A DNA stretch of 64,000 nt from Aplectana chamaeleonis (GCA_029168955.1 JAPDOI010000171.1:1302001-1366000), one strand, 5' to 3'; numbered from the stretch's first letter, positions 1-11,484 are shown. The notes: generated by a model from the letters alone, not told the origin. Numbers and translations are program-made.

Positions 1-1029
1 GCACCTTGGTTTCTTCCCTCTCTGGTACAGCTTTTTTTTCTTGTGTGTGTGTTTGCTGCTGGGCGGAAATAATGTAGGAAGCTTCCAAAATATGTAGAAT
101 CCTCGTTACCTTCGGTAACAAGCAGCAACAGACCGACATCTTTGCCAACTGGCAGAATTAAGGAACTGGAAGAAATATAAAATCAATGCAGGAGTGGAGT
201 TTTTTCTCTCTGATAGGTTTTCTCTTAAACAGATGTAATAGTATGGGAAAACTATTAACAATATAAGAGAACAGAACAAACTTGGTAAAATATTTAGTAA
301 ACCAAACGATAAGCGATATGGTCGTCGCTAGCATAATTAAGAAGGCACTTAATCATATCTCGCGGCATCGCCTCGATAGTCTAAGGAATCCAATTAAGTG
401 CAGTCATAAAACATATCCTCAAGTTCTCTTGACGTAACCCAATCCGTATCAAACAGATAAGCTGCACACCAGACCGCATATAAACCCCCATTGCTAAGGC
501 ATGCTCATCAGGCACAATACCGTCTTATAACTTCTGGCATCAATGGCAAAGTTCCTGCTCCTTTTCCGTATGAAGAAAACATTACTGTATTCCAACTTGT
601 CGCCATCCGAGGACCAAAATGACTATCCTAATTGGCCGGTCACGCCGGGCAGTAGTGAGTTCCTTATTTTGTTAAAGGTTTTTGAGTGCTTCGTAAGCGA
701 TGAAAACCAGGTATTATTTTCATTTTTGGGCGTGGCTTACCTGTAAAAAAAATGGAAAAGAAAAATCCTATGAAAAACCGTCATTTGCATAGAAATACCA
801 GTTTGAATACACTGTATTTGAGTTTCGCACAAAAACCGTTTGTAATCTTTTTTCTCTGCATTTTTTTTGAAATCTATTTCAGTGCGATTTTTGAGTTTTT
901 TTTTCCGCTTATGGAGGTCATACTGTAATTGTTTTTCATGTTGTTTTATGACCGCATTCTATGAAAATATGTCAGATGACCAATCCAGAACTGTTAAATA
1001 ATCGACCCCACTGCAATTTTCTGGTGGAG
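1..1029. other. left-edge unassigned DNA
   Basis: AT-rich single-copy-looking DNA with many homopolymer T and A runs, typical of nematode introns or intergenic sequence. No convincing gene is resolved. Two weak coding-like stretches exist: a plus-strand frame of about 55 codons ending near 632, and a possible short minus-strand exon at 162-107 with good-looking splice signals. Neither could be tied to a family. A T-rich stretch ending in a TTTCAG-like acceptor near 883 fits plus-strand intron sequence upstream of the Tudor-like exon. Confidence 0.4.
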
Positions 1030-1259
1030 AAATTATGAAAATAGTTTCCAGCGTGCACGATACCTTCAAACAAAATCAGCCCGAATTCGACAGGTCACCG
1101 TTATGTTCTTGGATTACGGTAAGGCTCGTCTAATCGCAGATACCGTACTCAGTCACATAAAGGCTAATGTTTCAAAACGCACAAAGAAACTAACGCAAGC
1201 AGACACGCATAAAGGGACCGCGATAGAAGCTTTTCGGCCGAATTTGAGTAGGCGCGTTT
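1030..1259 (+). CDS. Tudor-domain-like exon (partial gene)
   Basis: One plus-strand frame runs from a possible acceptor near 1029 (or a second one, TTTCCAG, at about 1053) to a TAA at 1257-1259. It encodes a basic segment with the shape of a Tudor domain: an FQRARY strand, then VTVMFLDYGKARLIADTVL, where the 'V-x-F-x-DYG' hinge is the family hallmark. Tudor domains bind methylated arginine or lysine and are common in nematode germline small-RNA proteins; the specific role cannot be inferred. After the domain the residues are Lys/Thr rich. A GTAAGG inside DYGK could be used as a donor, so the exon may end there rather than at the stop. It lies on the strand opposite to the IFT80 exons and directly upstream of the Gypsy-like element. 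The call rests on one motif. Confidence 0.45.
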
Positions 1260-1698
1260 AAACCAAAAGTTCTTTGTTTGCTCATGCAAATCAGAGTTCA
1301 AATTCTCTTCGAATTCCGAGAAGTGAATCACTTGTTGCGAATGGCTGATGTGCGCCATATCGCCGTGAAAATCTAGGAATCGCGAGCGACAGAAAGAAGC
1401 TTTCTCAGGCTGATAGCGTCTGTAAACGAGCGCTCAAATTCTTGCGGCGAAAAGAGTTACCATCCAAACAAAGATGGAGCGGAGAGATGCGCTCTCAAAG
1501 CAAAGAGCTGATCATAGACAACGAGTCGGCGAATGTATAAAACCAAGCGAAGAGCAATCGAGGGTACCCTTATTCCGCCGTCTGCCGCCGTGAGAGTCAG
1601 CCTCTCACACTTCGTCCATAATCAGTCCAGCCATTACTCGCTCTAAGTCGTCGTGCCAATCCAATCCTGCTTCTCGTGAATCGCCTCCTCAAATCCTC
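1260..1698 (+). other. 5' region of the Gypsy-like element, LTR not resolved
   Basis: Between the Tudor-like exon and the gag start there is no gene. The sequence from about 1370 is GC richer than its surroundings and contains a TATA-like box followed by a pyrimidine-rich leader, as expected for a U3-R-U5 and leader region. I could not find a matching repeat downstream of 8104, so the LTR boundaries and primer-binding site stay undefined. Confidence 0.35.
1536..1542 (+). promoter_or_regulatory. TATA-like box of the Gypsy-like element
   Basis: TATAAAA lies about 155 bases upstream of the first in-frame codons of the gag frame and just before a CT-rich leader. The position suits an LTR promoter, but no transcription start can be seen. 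Confidence 0.35.
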
Positions 1699-3444
1699 TT
1701 GGATCAATCCGAACAGTCATTGGGTCAAAATAGTGCCCCGGATGAACGGCAACCTATGTCCACCTCCGGCGAAATGCCAACTCTCGTCCCCTGCGGCCTG
1801 ACCTTCGGGCAGCTCGCACCCAAAACAATAACTGCCTTTTCTGGAGCCAGCCAACAGGACTTCGAGCAGTGGTTTAGAACATTTGAAGATCCAATCCGTA
1901 TGGAAAACCCGCCCAGACCTGAACAACTGAAGATTAATACCTTAGTGGGATTCTTGGATGGGGAAGCTAGGGATATCATTGATGATATGCCCGCCGAAGA
2001 TAAAAACTCTTTCAACAAAGTAGTTGACCTCCTCAGAGCTCATTTTGAGTCGCCACTGTTTCGCAGTCTCGCAAGACAGCAGTTATCTGAATGTAAACAA
2101 AATCCTACCAAATCTGCTCGTGATTTTGCTGAGCGAATTAAAAAGATAGTGAAAAAAGTCACGCATGACCAGCCAGTGAAAACTCAAAAAGAAAGACTTT
2201 TGGATGAGTTTATTGACAGGCTAAAACCTGCTCTGAGATTCCATGTGAAGGCAGCGAACCCGCCTAACTACGAAGAAGCGGTGGTTAAAGCGATCACTTT
2301 CGAGGCGCTGCTAGCGGACATGGCAAATTCTATTAGCATTTTACCAGGTTCGCAACCCGCAGTGCCAGCCGTTAACGTGATATCCACCAACAAGAATGAA
2401 AGAGAAAGTCGTAGACAATTTGGTCAAAGAAACGATTTTGGAAACAATAGGATGATTAGACGTTATCCCAATAACCCTAACAGACGTAACTGGGAGAGAG
2501 CCCCAAACTCAAACGTGGTATGCTACCGTTGTGGTAAAGTGGGACACATCCAAACCTTTTGTCGATTCACTTTGCCTCGTGCAAATCTTGCCCCTCCTAG
2601 GCAATTTTATCGCACAAGTAATTCTCAGACTCATAACGTAGTCCAAAATCAACCCCAAATTCGGGTAGTCCGTAATTCCCAATACGGTGAGTCACGGAAC
2701 ACGCCACCACAACAATGGCAAAATGAAGAATCAAGCCCAATGCTTTTGAACAGCCCAAATTCATCGAGGGTGCTAGCCATGGAGGCTGCACAAAATAGTA
2801 CTTGTAGTCGTGACCACATAAATAACGATCAAAAGGATGCTCAAATTGCAGCACTTATCGACAGAAATAACGCGTTAACGGATTTGGCATTCGCAACCCG
2901 TGACCTAAACATCCAGGATGGTGAGACAGACCTGTCCTCGCAAAGCAGTTCGGGATCATCAAATCCAATAAATTGGGCTTATAAATGCATGCTAGCATTA
3001 GCTATTCTATCCCAGGTAGCCGAGGGAAGCATCGCGCCTCCCCTGTTGTGTTCGAATAAAGCACCGGTTAATAACTGGAAAATTCCACTAGATGTAAATT
3101 GTACCCAAATTCTACCATCATGGAATGCTAAGACTATACCCTTGAAATTAAACGTTTTCAGGCCAAACACAGTACGGTACAAGAGCATAGCGCACGTATG
3201 TCGAATTATCACCCAGTCGACCACGTATTCCGTCAACTTTTTTGGCGCACGTAACCAAAAGATGGTAACGGTTGAACAAACGGTCTCCGCTGGAACGTGT
3301 AGACATATGATAAATCACAAATCTTGCGCCCATGGAGATCTAGCTTCAATAGGTTCAGTAATGAAAACCGAAAATAAACTTGAATTTGACTGGCCATCGG
3401 CCCCGTTTCAATGTTGCACGGAATATACAAGCAACAGTATCTAA
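1699..3444 (+). CDS. gag: Gag with zinc knuckle, running into an envelope-like ectodomain
   Basis: 581 codons starting from a non-ATG codon. Residues about 45-210 form a retrotransposon Gag (capsid-like) domain with the usual FEQWF and LRAHFESP-type helices. A basic Asn/Arg-rich linker follows, then one CCHC zinc knuckle at 2521-2562 (CYRCGKVGHIQTFC, spacing C-x2-C-x4-H-x4-C) for nucleic acid binding. After about 130 polar residues the same frame enters a hydrophobic stretch at about 2970-3030 that looks like a signal peptide, followed by a Cys-containing extracellular-type domain. The frame stops at 3442-3444, but a TTTTTCAG acceptor at about 3455-3462 and a continuing glycoprotein in another frame suggest either splicing or a frameshift. 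The Gag family call is firm; the glycoprotein call is inferred from signal peptide, Cys pattern and downstream cleavage site. Confidence 0.7.
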   Translation: MDQSEQSLGQNSAPDERQPMSTSGEMPTLVPCGLTFGQLAPKTITAFSGASQQDFEQWFRTFEDPIRMENPPRPEQLKINTLVGFLDGEARDIIDDMPAEDKNSFNKVVDLLRAHFESPLFRSLARQQLSECKQNPTKSARDFAERIKKIVKKVTHDQPVKTQKERLLDEFIDRLKPALRFHVKAANPPNYEEAVVKAITFEALLADMANSISILPGSQPAVPAVNVISTNKNERESRRQFGQRNDFGNNRMIRRYPNNPNRRNWERAPNSNVVCYRCGKVGHIQTFCRFTLPRANLAPPRQFYRTSNSQTHNVVQNQPQIRVVRNSQYGESRNTPPQQWQNEESSPMLLNSPNSSRVLAMEAAQNSTCSRDHINNDQKDAQIAALIDRNNALTDLAFATRDLNIQDGETDLSSQSSSGSSNPINWAYKCMLALAILSQVAEGSIAPPLLCSNKAPVNNWKIPLDVNCTQILPSWNAKTIPLKLNVFRPNTVRYKSIAHVCRIITQSTTYSVNFFGARNQKMVTVEQTVSAGTCRHMINHKSCAHGDLASIGSVMKTENKLEFDWPSAPFQCCTEYTSNSI

Positions 3445-3462
3445 TTGTATCATTTTTCAGGC

Positions 3463-4280
3463 AACGGTATATCCTTATCATGGCTCCTCTATGATAGAGA
3501 GTTCTATTCGTTCCTTGGACGGATGCGCTTACAAAGATGGAGAATGCACTATAAAATCCGGAGCAGCAGTCATCTGGCAGCCCGAGGGACAAGAAAGTTG
3601 TCAGTACGTTTATGTTTCGTCTATGAAAGGAACATTAGCAGATAAGGTATGGCTCAGTAATTCTAAGGAATTTGCATTATCTTTCTCTTCATCCGATCCT
3701 CAAATTTTTGATTGTGGTCATTCCCTGCTCCTAACCGACCAGGGATATGCTATTGAGCGTCTTTCTCCCACGCGTTCGAAAAGGCAAGTAGGTAAATCCA
3801 CCCGTCAGCTGGTAGGGCTTGCGACGACAAACCAGTTGGCCGCTCAACTACTGGCAGCGGAGGATAATATGCAAATTTCCATGAGTACCGCTTTCCATCA
3901 CTCTATCTTGAGCCTCTGTAAATCTGTCAATTCACTAAGCACATCCCTTATTGCCTCAATCTCCTCTAATCCAACTATCGCAATGAGATATGTCTTACAA
4001 CGCTCTGATATCGAAGCTAAATTTTTGGGTAACAATCTTGTTCGCACAAAAGCATGCGCTACCTTAGAAGCCTCTATGTTCTCGTTATCCACATTTAATA
4101 CCCCATGCTTCTCTCTTCCTCGTATATCCGTTACTCTTCCCGACAAATCTGTCTGGAAAACGTTTACTGATCCCACAACGAACATTTTGTCACATGAAGC
4201 TGTCAAAGTTCCATGTTCTAAAAACTTATTTTTCGAATTTCCATTCAATAATTCTATCACCAAATTTTTCCCTCTATCAG
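3463..4280 (+). pseudogene. env: envelope-like glycoprotein, middle part, interrupted
   Basis: The open frame (from about 3380) continues the ectodomain begun upstream, most plausibly from the acceptor at 3462. It has several Cys residues and a furin-type basic site RSKR at 3773-3784. Downstream of the site comes a long region with hydrophobic residues at helical spacing and few prolines, as in the membrane-fusing subunit of class I viral glycoproteins. At 4280 the frame is broken by a 2159-bp DNA transposon and resumes at 6443. I cannot assign it to a named viral envelope family. This is an old genomic copy and clearly non-functional as it stands. Confidence 0.5.
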
Positions 4281-6439
4281 GGGTGGTAGTAAATGGTGTG
4301 TTAACCGCGAATAAACCGCCACCTCCAAGCCGAAAACATACCGCGAATTAAATGCAGTAGAGCCGCCAAATTAACACGTATTAACCGCCACCTCCTGGCC
4401 GGCTACGAACCGCGACATGGGTGCCACGGTTTTTTGCCGGTTTAACGAAAGCTGCCCTCTGCTTACACATACATTATGCGTGACCTTCGTCCGCATAAGT
4501 ATTTTCTACACTTGGACACGAACGACGTTTACGGTGGAAAGACGAGGGATCGGAAAGATTATACAAGTGATGCTATTTATTTTACTCATTAGGAAGAGCT
4601 TTCAAAAGGAACTTCGTAATATTTTGCTTGTTCGAAACACGATCAAAATGCAATTTTTTAAATTTTCCTTGTAAATCCTAATTCTCGTAATTTTTTGTGA
4701 GCTCCGTGAGTTTTCAGGACCACTCTCGAAAAGACATGTTAGTTTAATCATTAGCCTCAATCAATCAATTGCGTGTGATTTGACAAAAGTTTGCATTTGT
4801 AGTAACTTTGTTAACTTTTTTTTTGATATTTTCAAACAAAAGTTTTTTTGAAAAACAAAAAAATTATCGGAAGGAAATTCCGAGTGAACGAATATTTGAG
4901 AATTTCTGGATGAATTATTTACAAGGTGTTCTTGAAAAGGTAACGCTAGGTGCGAAAAAGACATTCCGCAACTCGTCGAGTAATGCATAAATTCAAAGAA
5001 TGTCCTGCATTCAACTGAAATGGATTGTTAAAAACTTATAAGAATGATAATAAACTAGATAGTCTAGTTTCGTTCTTGAAAAAGAATTCAAGTGTTTTTT
5101 TTGGAAGCGTGCAACTGATGTCTGGCGTCCGAGATTGGGGTAGTGGTGTGGTTCCGGTCATTGATGCAGTTGAATTTGTGAAGTGTTTGCCGTCTTCTCA
5201 AAATGAAACTAATCCACCGCCCGCAGTTAGTGCTGAAAGTATATATAAACACTGTTACACACTCATATGCGCATCGTTTAAGGAAAAGATTTTGTACACA
5301 TATTTCAAGGTAAGAATTTGAAACACTTCGAGTGGCTCTACCAATGCACCAAAGCAACTGCGTCGCGGACCCTCAAAAAATAAGAGGCCACGATGGCACT
5401 GATCTGGCAATGAAAGAGGAGTATTAGAATCTTGCAGAAAAAGGGGAACAAATTTAGTTGGTTCAGAAACAAGTTCGCGTTTCTTTCCCACAAAACTCGC
5501 CCGATACGCCCCGACTAACGCTGATTAATCATTACTAAAGCATCAAATCACTTGAAAATCAGTGGCTTGCAAAATTTTCACTTTTTTGCACTAAAAAAGT
5601 TGTGGAAACCCTTCGAAACGCGAGCAAACAAATAATTTACTACATACTCCTCATAGCCTGTGCTATGCAATGAATTATGAAAATGAAACTAACACTGATA
5701 TAGCAAAGGCGAATTAATTCCGGAAGAAAATAAACAAAAGCGGGAGAAGTGTCGGCGCTCGAAAAAAAATTAACAGCTGATTAGGAGGGATTGATTAGTG
5801 CCACCAAAGAAGACGGCCAACGTGTTTCAGCAATGATCCTTGCTTTGTTTTTGATCCCTCATCGCCCGTTTCCCTGGCGGAAGCCGTTAAAAGACTATCC
5901 CTTGGAACACCTTTCAGTTTTAAACATAGGGTGACGTCCTGGATCAAAATCGCTTACAGTGCTATCAAACTTCCTTAACCCTCTGCATCAATTAAACTCG
6001 TTCTTGCCCTCAGTATAGCTGGTCAAAACTTTTCCTACTGTATCTTGCTAACCGCATCCAAAAACTCCTCGGGAGGAGTTTTTCGTTAACCGCCAGTTCC
6101 TCTCGCATTTCAGCACTATTTCCGTGCTGTCTGCGAGAGTATGTTAAACGCGAACTTACCGCGAGGATGCCACATGGCGGAATTTTAGAGAAAAAACAGA
6201 CCTGAAAACGTTTTGAAAAGGCTATTTTTCGTAACAAAGGTTACAATTGTCGCTTTTTCGAGGCGTTTTCATTGGAAGTGTATAAGAGGCCTACCACTGG
6301 GGGATGTTAGGGTGAAACTAGAGCGAGTTCTCTCTTAACTATCAAGAGTTATCATTACAATCTGGTGTGGTTAAACTCGCGTTTAACGCGAATTTAACTC
6401 CTATTAACTCGCGTTTAACACACCCAATTACTACCACCC
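4281..6439. mobile_element. Harbinger-like DNA element with CAG target duplication
   Basis: Imperfect terminal inverted repeats begin GGGTGGTAGTAA (4281) and end TTACTACCACCC (6439). The flanks carry a 3-bp duplication, CAG (4278-4280 and 6440-6442), and removing the insert restores the glycoprotein frame. A 3-bp TSD of CWG type fits the PIF/Harbinger superfamily. Both ends carry repeated GTTAAACGCGA-like motifs (for example at about 6375-6420 and 4300-4400), probably subterminal transposase sites. No transposase is present, so it is non-autonomous. A second, partial copy occupies 27820-29661. Confidence 0.65.
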
Positions 6440-6442
6440 CAG

Positions 6443-7561
6443 GTGTTTACAAAATTGTACCCCAATCTAAAATTACAGTGATTCAACACTCTGTGAATCA
6501 TGCCCGAAACAATCTGAAACCAGCGCTTACGTTATTTCATAACTTGGTTATCACTAATATTAGCGTGTTCGTACCAGAACAACAATTTGCCGAATTGTGG
6601 TCTGCTATGGATGGTAATCAGATAGCACTCAACGCGCACATTAGCACAGAGTCGTCAAAAATTAATCCAACTACGGTATGGTCCCCGCCCGCTATGTGGT
6701 CTCCTATCCAGTCTTTTACACACATCATCCAATCTCTTTATAGACCTTGGGGGGTCATCTTCTGTTGCATAATAGTTACATTTAAACTATTGGGTAATCT
6801 TATTATGCTTTACTTTTCCATACAAGTTCCTTCAAAGTTGTTCCATCATGTTACAAACTTCTATCAGCGTAGGCAAGGTGTGCGAGCCAATAACACAACG
6901 CCCCAACCGCGCGAATACAGTAACCCCGCGTCAACACTTGTAGAACTAGACTCAATTCAAAAATTTCCGCAAGTGTACACTTTATCGGTTTCAAATCAAA
7001 CGCTCACGTCCCATATAAGAATCTCGCTTAATAACGTGAATGTGTCGGCTCTTATTGATACGGGTTCTAGTATTACCTTAGCCTCCCAAGATTTGCGCAC
7101 AGCATTAGGCATTTTTCAATTGGATAAGCCAAAGTCAGCCACACCCATGGACATTACCGGTATACATGTCCCAATGGCAGGCGCAAAAATTGCCCAACTG
7201 AAAATAGCTAATATCAAGCTCCAATCCCTCGTCCACTTCACTAAAGGACCTTGCGTACCCAATACTAACTCTGCATACGAAGTTATCACAGGTAATGACG
7301 TTCTATCCCTTCTTCCGAAATTGACCATGAACTTCAAAGAAATGACCGTTTCTTTTAGATCAATGATTCTTCCTATGGGTCGAAAATTGACTCCTTCTCC
7401 TCCGAAGTTTCCAGTTCGTGTGTCTAATACTACGCAAGTACTTCCGAATGCAGAATGCTTTATTCAATGTGTAGTAGAAAACCCTGCACAAAATAAGGAT
7501 TTAGTTCTCGTCTCTCAGACTCCTCATCTAATTAAAAGGGATCTCATAGTATTCCCGCAAT
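6443..7561 (+). CDS. pro: glycoprotein C-terminal part with transmembrane segment, then aspartic protease
   Basis: Reading resumes after the Harbinger-like insert. The first 100 codons finish the ectodomain, followed by one strongly hydrophobic segment (about 6748-6820, WGVIFCCIIVTFKLLG) typical of a membrane anchor, and a short tail. In the same frame comes a retropepsin-like domain: active site LIDTGSS at 7051-7071, a second hydrophobic beta region, and GNDVL at about 7300. The protease would cleave the element polyprotein. Gag-glycoprotein-protease in this order is odd. The frame ends with a TAA at about 7560. Confidence 0.6.
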
Positions 7562-7586
7562 AATCAGTTCTGATTCACCAACATTA

Positions 7587-7814
7587 TTGGTGAGTAATCC
7601 TACTAATCAAGCGCAAACCTTATATGCAGGTATGCGGATAGCTAACGCATCCACGCTCGTTTTAGAGAAAGAAAATATGCCTTCCAAATCCAGTTTCGAA
7701 AACTGTACACCTATCGCATGCGTTAATAATACTGGAGAAAATGACCCCTCTTACATCGTCAATTTAGATGACGCCGACGTCAACAACGAGCAGCGTGAAG
7801 AATTGGCGACATAA
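7587..7814 (+). CDS. pre-RT segment of pol, truncated
   Basis: A 75-codon open frame following the protease. Its last residues (about DDADVNNEQREELAT) resemble the short acidic linker that precedes the reverse transcriptase in Gypsy-type pol proteins. A stop follows at 7812-7814 and no RT motifs are found beyond it, so pol is cut here. Confidence 0.4.
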   Translation: MVSNPTNQAQTLYAGMRIANASTLVLEKENMPSKSSFENCTPIACVNNTGENDPSYIVNLDDADVNNEQREELAT

Positions 7815-8104
7815 ACGGTGAATTCTTTTGCAAGTCTTATCTTAGTAAGGATCTTTTTAGCCGCCTTTATGTTGAGTTTCCCAGCACCCCGCTTTCCCTT
7901 TTGTTTTCAGATGCCAGTCGTCGGGCCGTATATAAGCTGGCATGGGGCCAGCGAGGACACGCTGCCGCACGCCGGACCCGCCACCATCTGGAGCAGCCGA
8001 TCGTCAACTACCCGTCGACCGTACCTGATCCCCCTCGTCCGAGCCCAGGAGATGTCGCGTCTGTCGAATCTGAGTGTGCACCTGATGATTTGATCCGCCA
8101 ATAA
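7815..8104 (+). pseudogene. terminal exon of the Gypsy-like element after a 66-bp intron-like gap
   Basis: A GTAAGG donor at 7845 and a TTGTTTTCAG acceptor ending at 7910 enclose 66 bp, a normal small nematode intron. The exon after it stays open (frame from 7901) to a TAA at 8102-8104 and is Arg/Pro/Ser rich, as integrase tails can be. No domain is recognised. The next bases (8105-8160) may start a decayed 3' LTR. Confidence 0.35.
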
Positions 8105-8180
8105 CTGTATTAGTAATTGCTGTGTGGCTAGCCAGAGGCACTGTCCCCGTCTAGAAAACGAGTTATTACTATATATTTTC

Positions 8181-8410
<230 letters not shown>

Positions 8411-8502
8411 ACCATTTCTGCAAACTACTGTCAAACATCAACTGTCGAACTGAATTCTGTACTTTTGCTGCTCATATTCATATTCCATTCTATCGCTACT
8501 AC

Positions 8503-9417
8503 ATGGAGACCCCAATTCTTCCTAAATCTGGTCATGAGTTGCCACAGAAGAGGCTGCATTTCGACACTGGGACCACACCAATGAATACGACTGCCAATAT
8601 CGATCGAGATGTGGATCTGCTGCTCAGAGATGACAGTCTACCCGCTTACCTTCGGACAGTTATCGCTCACCTGGTGGAGGACAGACGAAGACTGACTGCG
8701 GTTCTGGAGCTCAACCGTGAGTTAACGAATGAAGTCACAGCTTTAAGAGCGGAGAATGCTTCCCTCAAAAGCTCTCTTGATTTCGCTTGCAATGTTCCTC
8801 CTCCTGCCACCATTGCTGTTTCCAGTCAACCTAGTTCTGATTTTTCATCATTTACTCCTGCACAGCTTAGCAATTCTTCTGAGGAATTCGAGCGCAAACG
8901 TTCTCTAGTAATATCTGGTGTGGCCGAAAATATGTCCTCGTGCCCCTCCCAACGTGTTGTTAGTGATCTTTGGTCTATCCGTCAGATTATGGATTTCCTA
9001 GGAGTAGAATGTCCCACTGTTTCTGTTTTTCGTATGGGTTACTACAGCCCACGTCTTCTCAAAGTAGTTCTACCATCGCACAAATTTGCCGATCAAATGA
9101 TTCATCGTTCTCATTATTTGAAAAACTTTGCTATTCGTGGTATTTTTATTCGTGCATCCCTGCGTAGGGCTGAGCGTGAAAAACTCCGTGCCGAGCGCCT
9201 AGCTCGTCGTTCTGTACGTGTTTCCAATTTTTCATCTCGTAACTTTCCTCAGAATACTGTTCGTACTACCCCTCATAACATCACTCAAAATATGCCTCAA
9301 TTTACCTCTCGGAATATCGCTCACAGTGCGGCTCAAAACATCTCTAACAATATCTCTCAAAATGTCTCTCCGAATGTAATCCCTCAAATAACTGTTAATG
9401 GTTCGGAAAACATGTAA
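8503..9417 (+). CDS. CR1 ORF1 protein (RNA-binding chaperone type)
   Basis: 304 codons, intact. About residues 55-95 form a coiled coil ([20 protein letters not shown]). A central region beginning [11 protein letters not shown] and ending near [10 protein letters not shown] has the layout of an RRM-like fold followed by a basic C-terminal domain, as in LINE ORF1 proteins that bind element RNA. A basic [16 protein letters not shown] helix follows, then an unusual tail of short N-rich repeats (N-I/T-x-Q/N-N type, about residues 240-304). The start at 8503 is the first ATG after the 5' UTR. The antisense copy at 52936-52088 is almost identical but frameshifted. Confidence 0.8.
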   Translation: METPILPKSGHELPQKRLHFDTGTTPMNTTANIDRDVDLLLRDDSLPAYLRTVIAHLVEDRRRLTAVLELNRELTNEVTALRAENASLKSSLDFACNVPPPATIAVSSQPSSDFSSFTPAQLSNSSEEFERKRSLVISGVAENMSSCPSQRVVSDLWSIRQIMDFLGVECPTVSVFRMGYYSPRLLKVVLPSHKFADQMIHRSHYLKNFAIRGIFIRASLRRAEREKLRAERLARRSVRVSNFSSRNFPQNTVRTTPHNITQNMPQFTSRNIAHSAAQNISNNISQNVSPNVIPQITVNGSENM

Positions 9418-9689
9418 ATGCTCTCCGGAAACCTGTGCGACCTCTTAAATTTTGCTCCACAAACATTCGCTCGGTTCTAAAAAACGCCGAACCTCTATTG
9501 TATTCGATTGCTTGCTGCGACTACGATGTAGTCTCAGGCAAACTCAAATGTCGACAGCAGGTTGACCCACCTCTTTCTCGAGAAACCGGCGATAGTAGGT
9601 TCTTTCGGGAGAAAAACATGGACCTGTTGTCGGCCTGCTATCGACCTGTCGATAGCAGGCTCACAGCAGGTTGACAAAGCAACACATCC

Positions 9690-10992
9690 CATCGCTGGTG
9701 AGCATTGATCGTCCAAATCTCCGAATGCTTGGCGAATTATTTAGCCGGTTGCGCAATTGAAGAACCTGATTTTGTTTTTTGTCTCTCGTGAAGCAGACCT
9801 GTTTTTGTGCCATAACGCACAAATCAGTCCTTGTAATGAATGGAATTAATACTCGAATAGTGTTCAAGGGATTTTTGAAGTATTCTGAATTTTTTTTGAC
9901 TCTTGCGATTTTATTTTGAGTATTTTTCTCAAACACTAGGTCTATTTGGAATCTTGAAACGGCCTTTTTTGTATATTCGATTCCGTCGTGATTTTTTATT
10001 GCTTTGCTTCTCGACTTAGCGGAGGTTTCATATTTTTCGCCTCTCGAGTGTTCCATTCCTCCGGGAATTCGAAAATACATTTGCTTTCGGTCAGGTTAAA
10101 TTTCAGTTTGTTCGAATATTTGTCTCAATTCAGCTTACAACATGATTGTCCTTTGAAAAAAAAGTTGCTCATTTGTACAACATTATTACTTGAAAACCAT
10201 TGCAAATTCGAAATTGAATAATTGCTTGAATATTTTGACAGATGTTCACACGTAATCCAATTAAATCGAGTATAGGGTATATTTTTGAACTTATTCCTCT
10301 GTTAGAAAATTTCTGAAGCACTCATTCCATGTTTTAGATTCATTGGGAGACTTTATGCAATCATAATCGAGAAATTCTCCACATTCCTCATCAGATCTAG
10401 TATCGATGCTGCACATAGTTAAAAGCAGGGTTCGCGATTAAAACGGTTTTCAAGCTCTCTTCGTGACAGTGTACATTTGGTCACCACAAAAATAAAAATA
10501 GGTGAAAAAACCCGGAAATTTGCGGTAAAAACGCTCAACAACAAGGTGTAATGGCTGATTACCGGTGGCCGGCCCCCTAATTAACGAATTTTCATGGATG
10601 CTTGTTTATCCGTGTTTTATTTTGCTCTCAAAGTAATCAGGAGTCCCTAGAATCGCGTAGAAATTACTTCAGAAGCAAAATAAAAGTTGACAAAACAGCC
10701 ATTTATAAAAAACTCGATAACTTGAGGCGGGCGGACACCAAGCAATAACTTATTCCTGAGCGTTTTTTTTTACAACTTTATACTTATTTTCAGATTTGTG
10801 ATAGCCAGGTCTATCTTCTTATGAGGATAACACCACAACCGTTTTTATCGCAAACCTCGCCTTTATTTAATAGACATGAGCAGTTGTCGTTAGGTTTTGA
10901 ATGAGTCAATAGTTCAAATATCGTTTTTTTTTTCAGAACAGCTCAGATGAGTGAATTATACGGATAGCCACTATTGAAAAATTTCTGATGAA
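9690..10992. other. interior of CTC-ended element 1, left part
   Basis: AT-rich non-coding sequence. Short open frames exist on both strands but show no domain or codon signal. Confidence 0.5.
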
Positions 10993-11484
10993 TAAAGGCA
11001 GTGTTCACGATGAAAATCGTTTTTCTGTTTTTTAACCTATCTTGAAAAAGGCCCCATGCTGATTCTAATGATGTCTCTGAAGTCGTTCAAGACCTTTTGG
11101 AAACGGAGTTATGGTACCTCAAAGATTGAGCTATGGAAAATGGTGGACGAGTTGTCCGAGGCTTGTAACTTCCGTCTTTTGCAGCCGATCTATGCGAACT
11201 GACCTGAGTGAAGAGAGAAGCTGAGAATGAAGGGAAGAAGGGGGCTAGTGATTGGAAATCATGGCTTATCTGACGATCTCGAGCATTCATTTGTTCACGT
11301 CGGTGGGCGTGCGATGCGCTTTTGAGGTTTGCCTTGCGCTCGAAGTGGCAACTTTGGGCTCTTTTGGAGCTTTTCCTGACTTGTTTTCATGCGCTCTTTC
11401 GACGTCAGCGATACAGTGTGCCCCTCCACTACCCATTCCTAGTGGAAACTCAAAAACATTTTTTATCGTGAACACTGCCTTTAA
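10993..11484. mobile_element. TTAA MITE, family A copy 1
   Basis: About 490 bp with inverted ends AAAGGCAGTGTTCACGAT and ATCGTGAACACTGCCTTT. The right flank is TTAA; the left is ATAA, one base off. The interior matches the copy at 39876-40369 in the opposite orientation, including GGTGGACGAGTTGTCCGAGG. No coding capacity. Nested in CTC-ended element 1. Confidence 0.75.

Larger units (their letters stand above)
1370..8160 (+). mobile_element. Ty3/Gypsy-like LTR retrotransposon, degenerate
   Basis: In order on the plus strand: Gag with a zinc knuckle, an envelope-like glycoprotein, an aspartic protease, a short pre-RT segment, and a terminal exon; no recognisable reverse transcriptase, RNase H or integrase remains. 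The missing pol core implies a deletion between about 7815 and 7911, or a non-autonomous design. Outer limits are estimates because no pair of LTRs could be matched. The element is split by a 2.16 kb Harbinger-like insertion and ends against a (TA)n tract. The glycoprotein placement between gag and protease is unusual, because env normally follows pol. Confidence 0.6.

Noticed and set aside
107..162. Possible minus-strand IFT80 exon (SLILPVGKDVG-type reading with good splice sites).
   Set aside because: It resembles the SLIL...LLVDG block of IFT80, but the exons needed between it and 29810 are absent and the match is very short.
463..653. Plus-strand frame with VPAPFPYEENITVFQLVAI.
   Set aside because: It looks protein-like but is short, needs a frameshift to continue, and matches no family I recognise.
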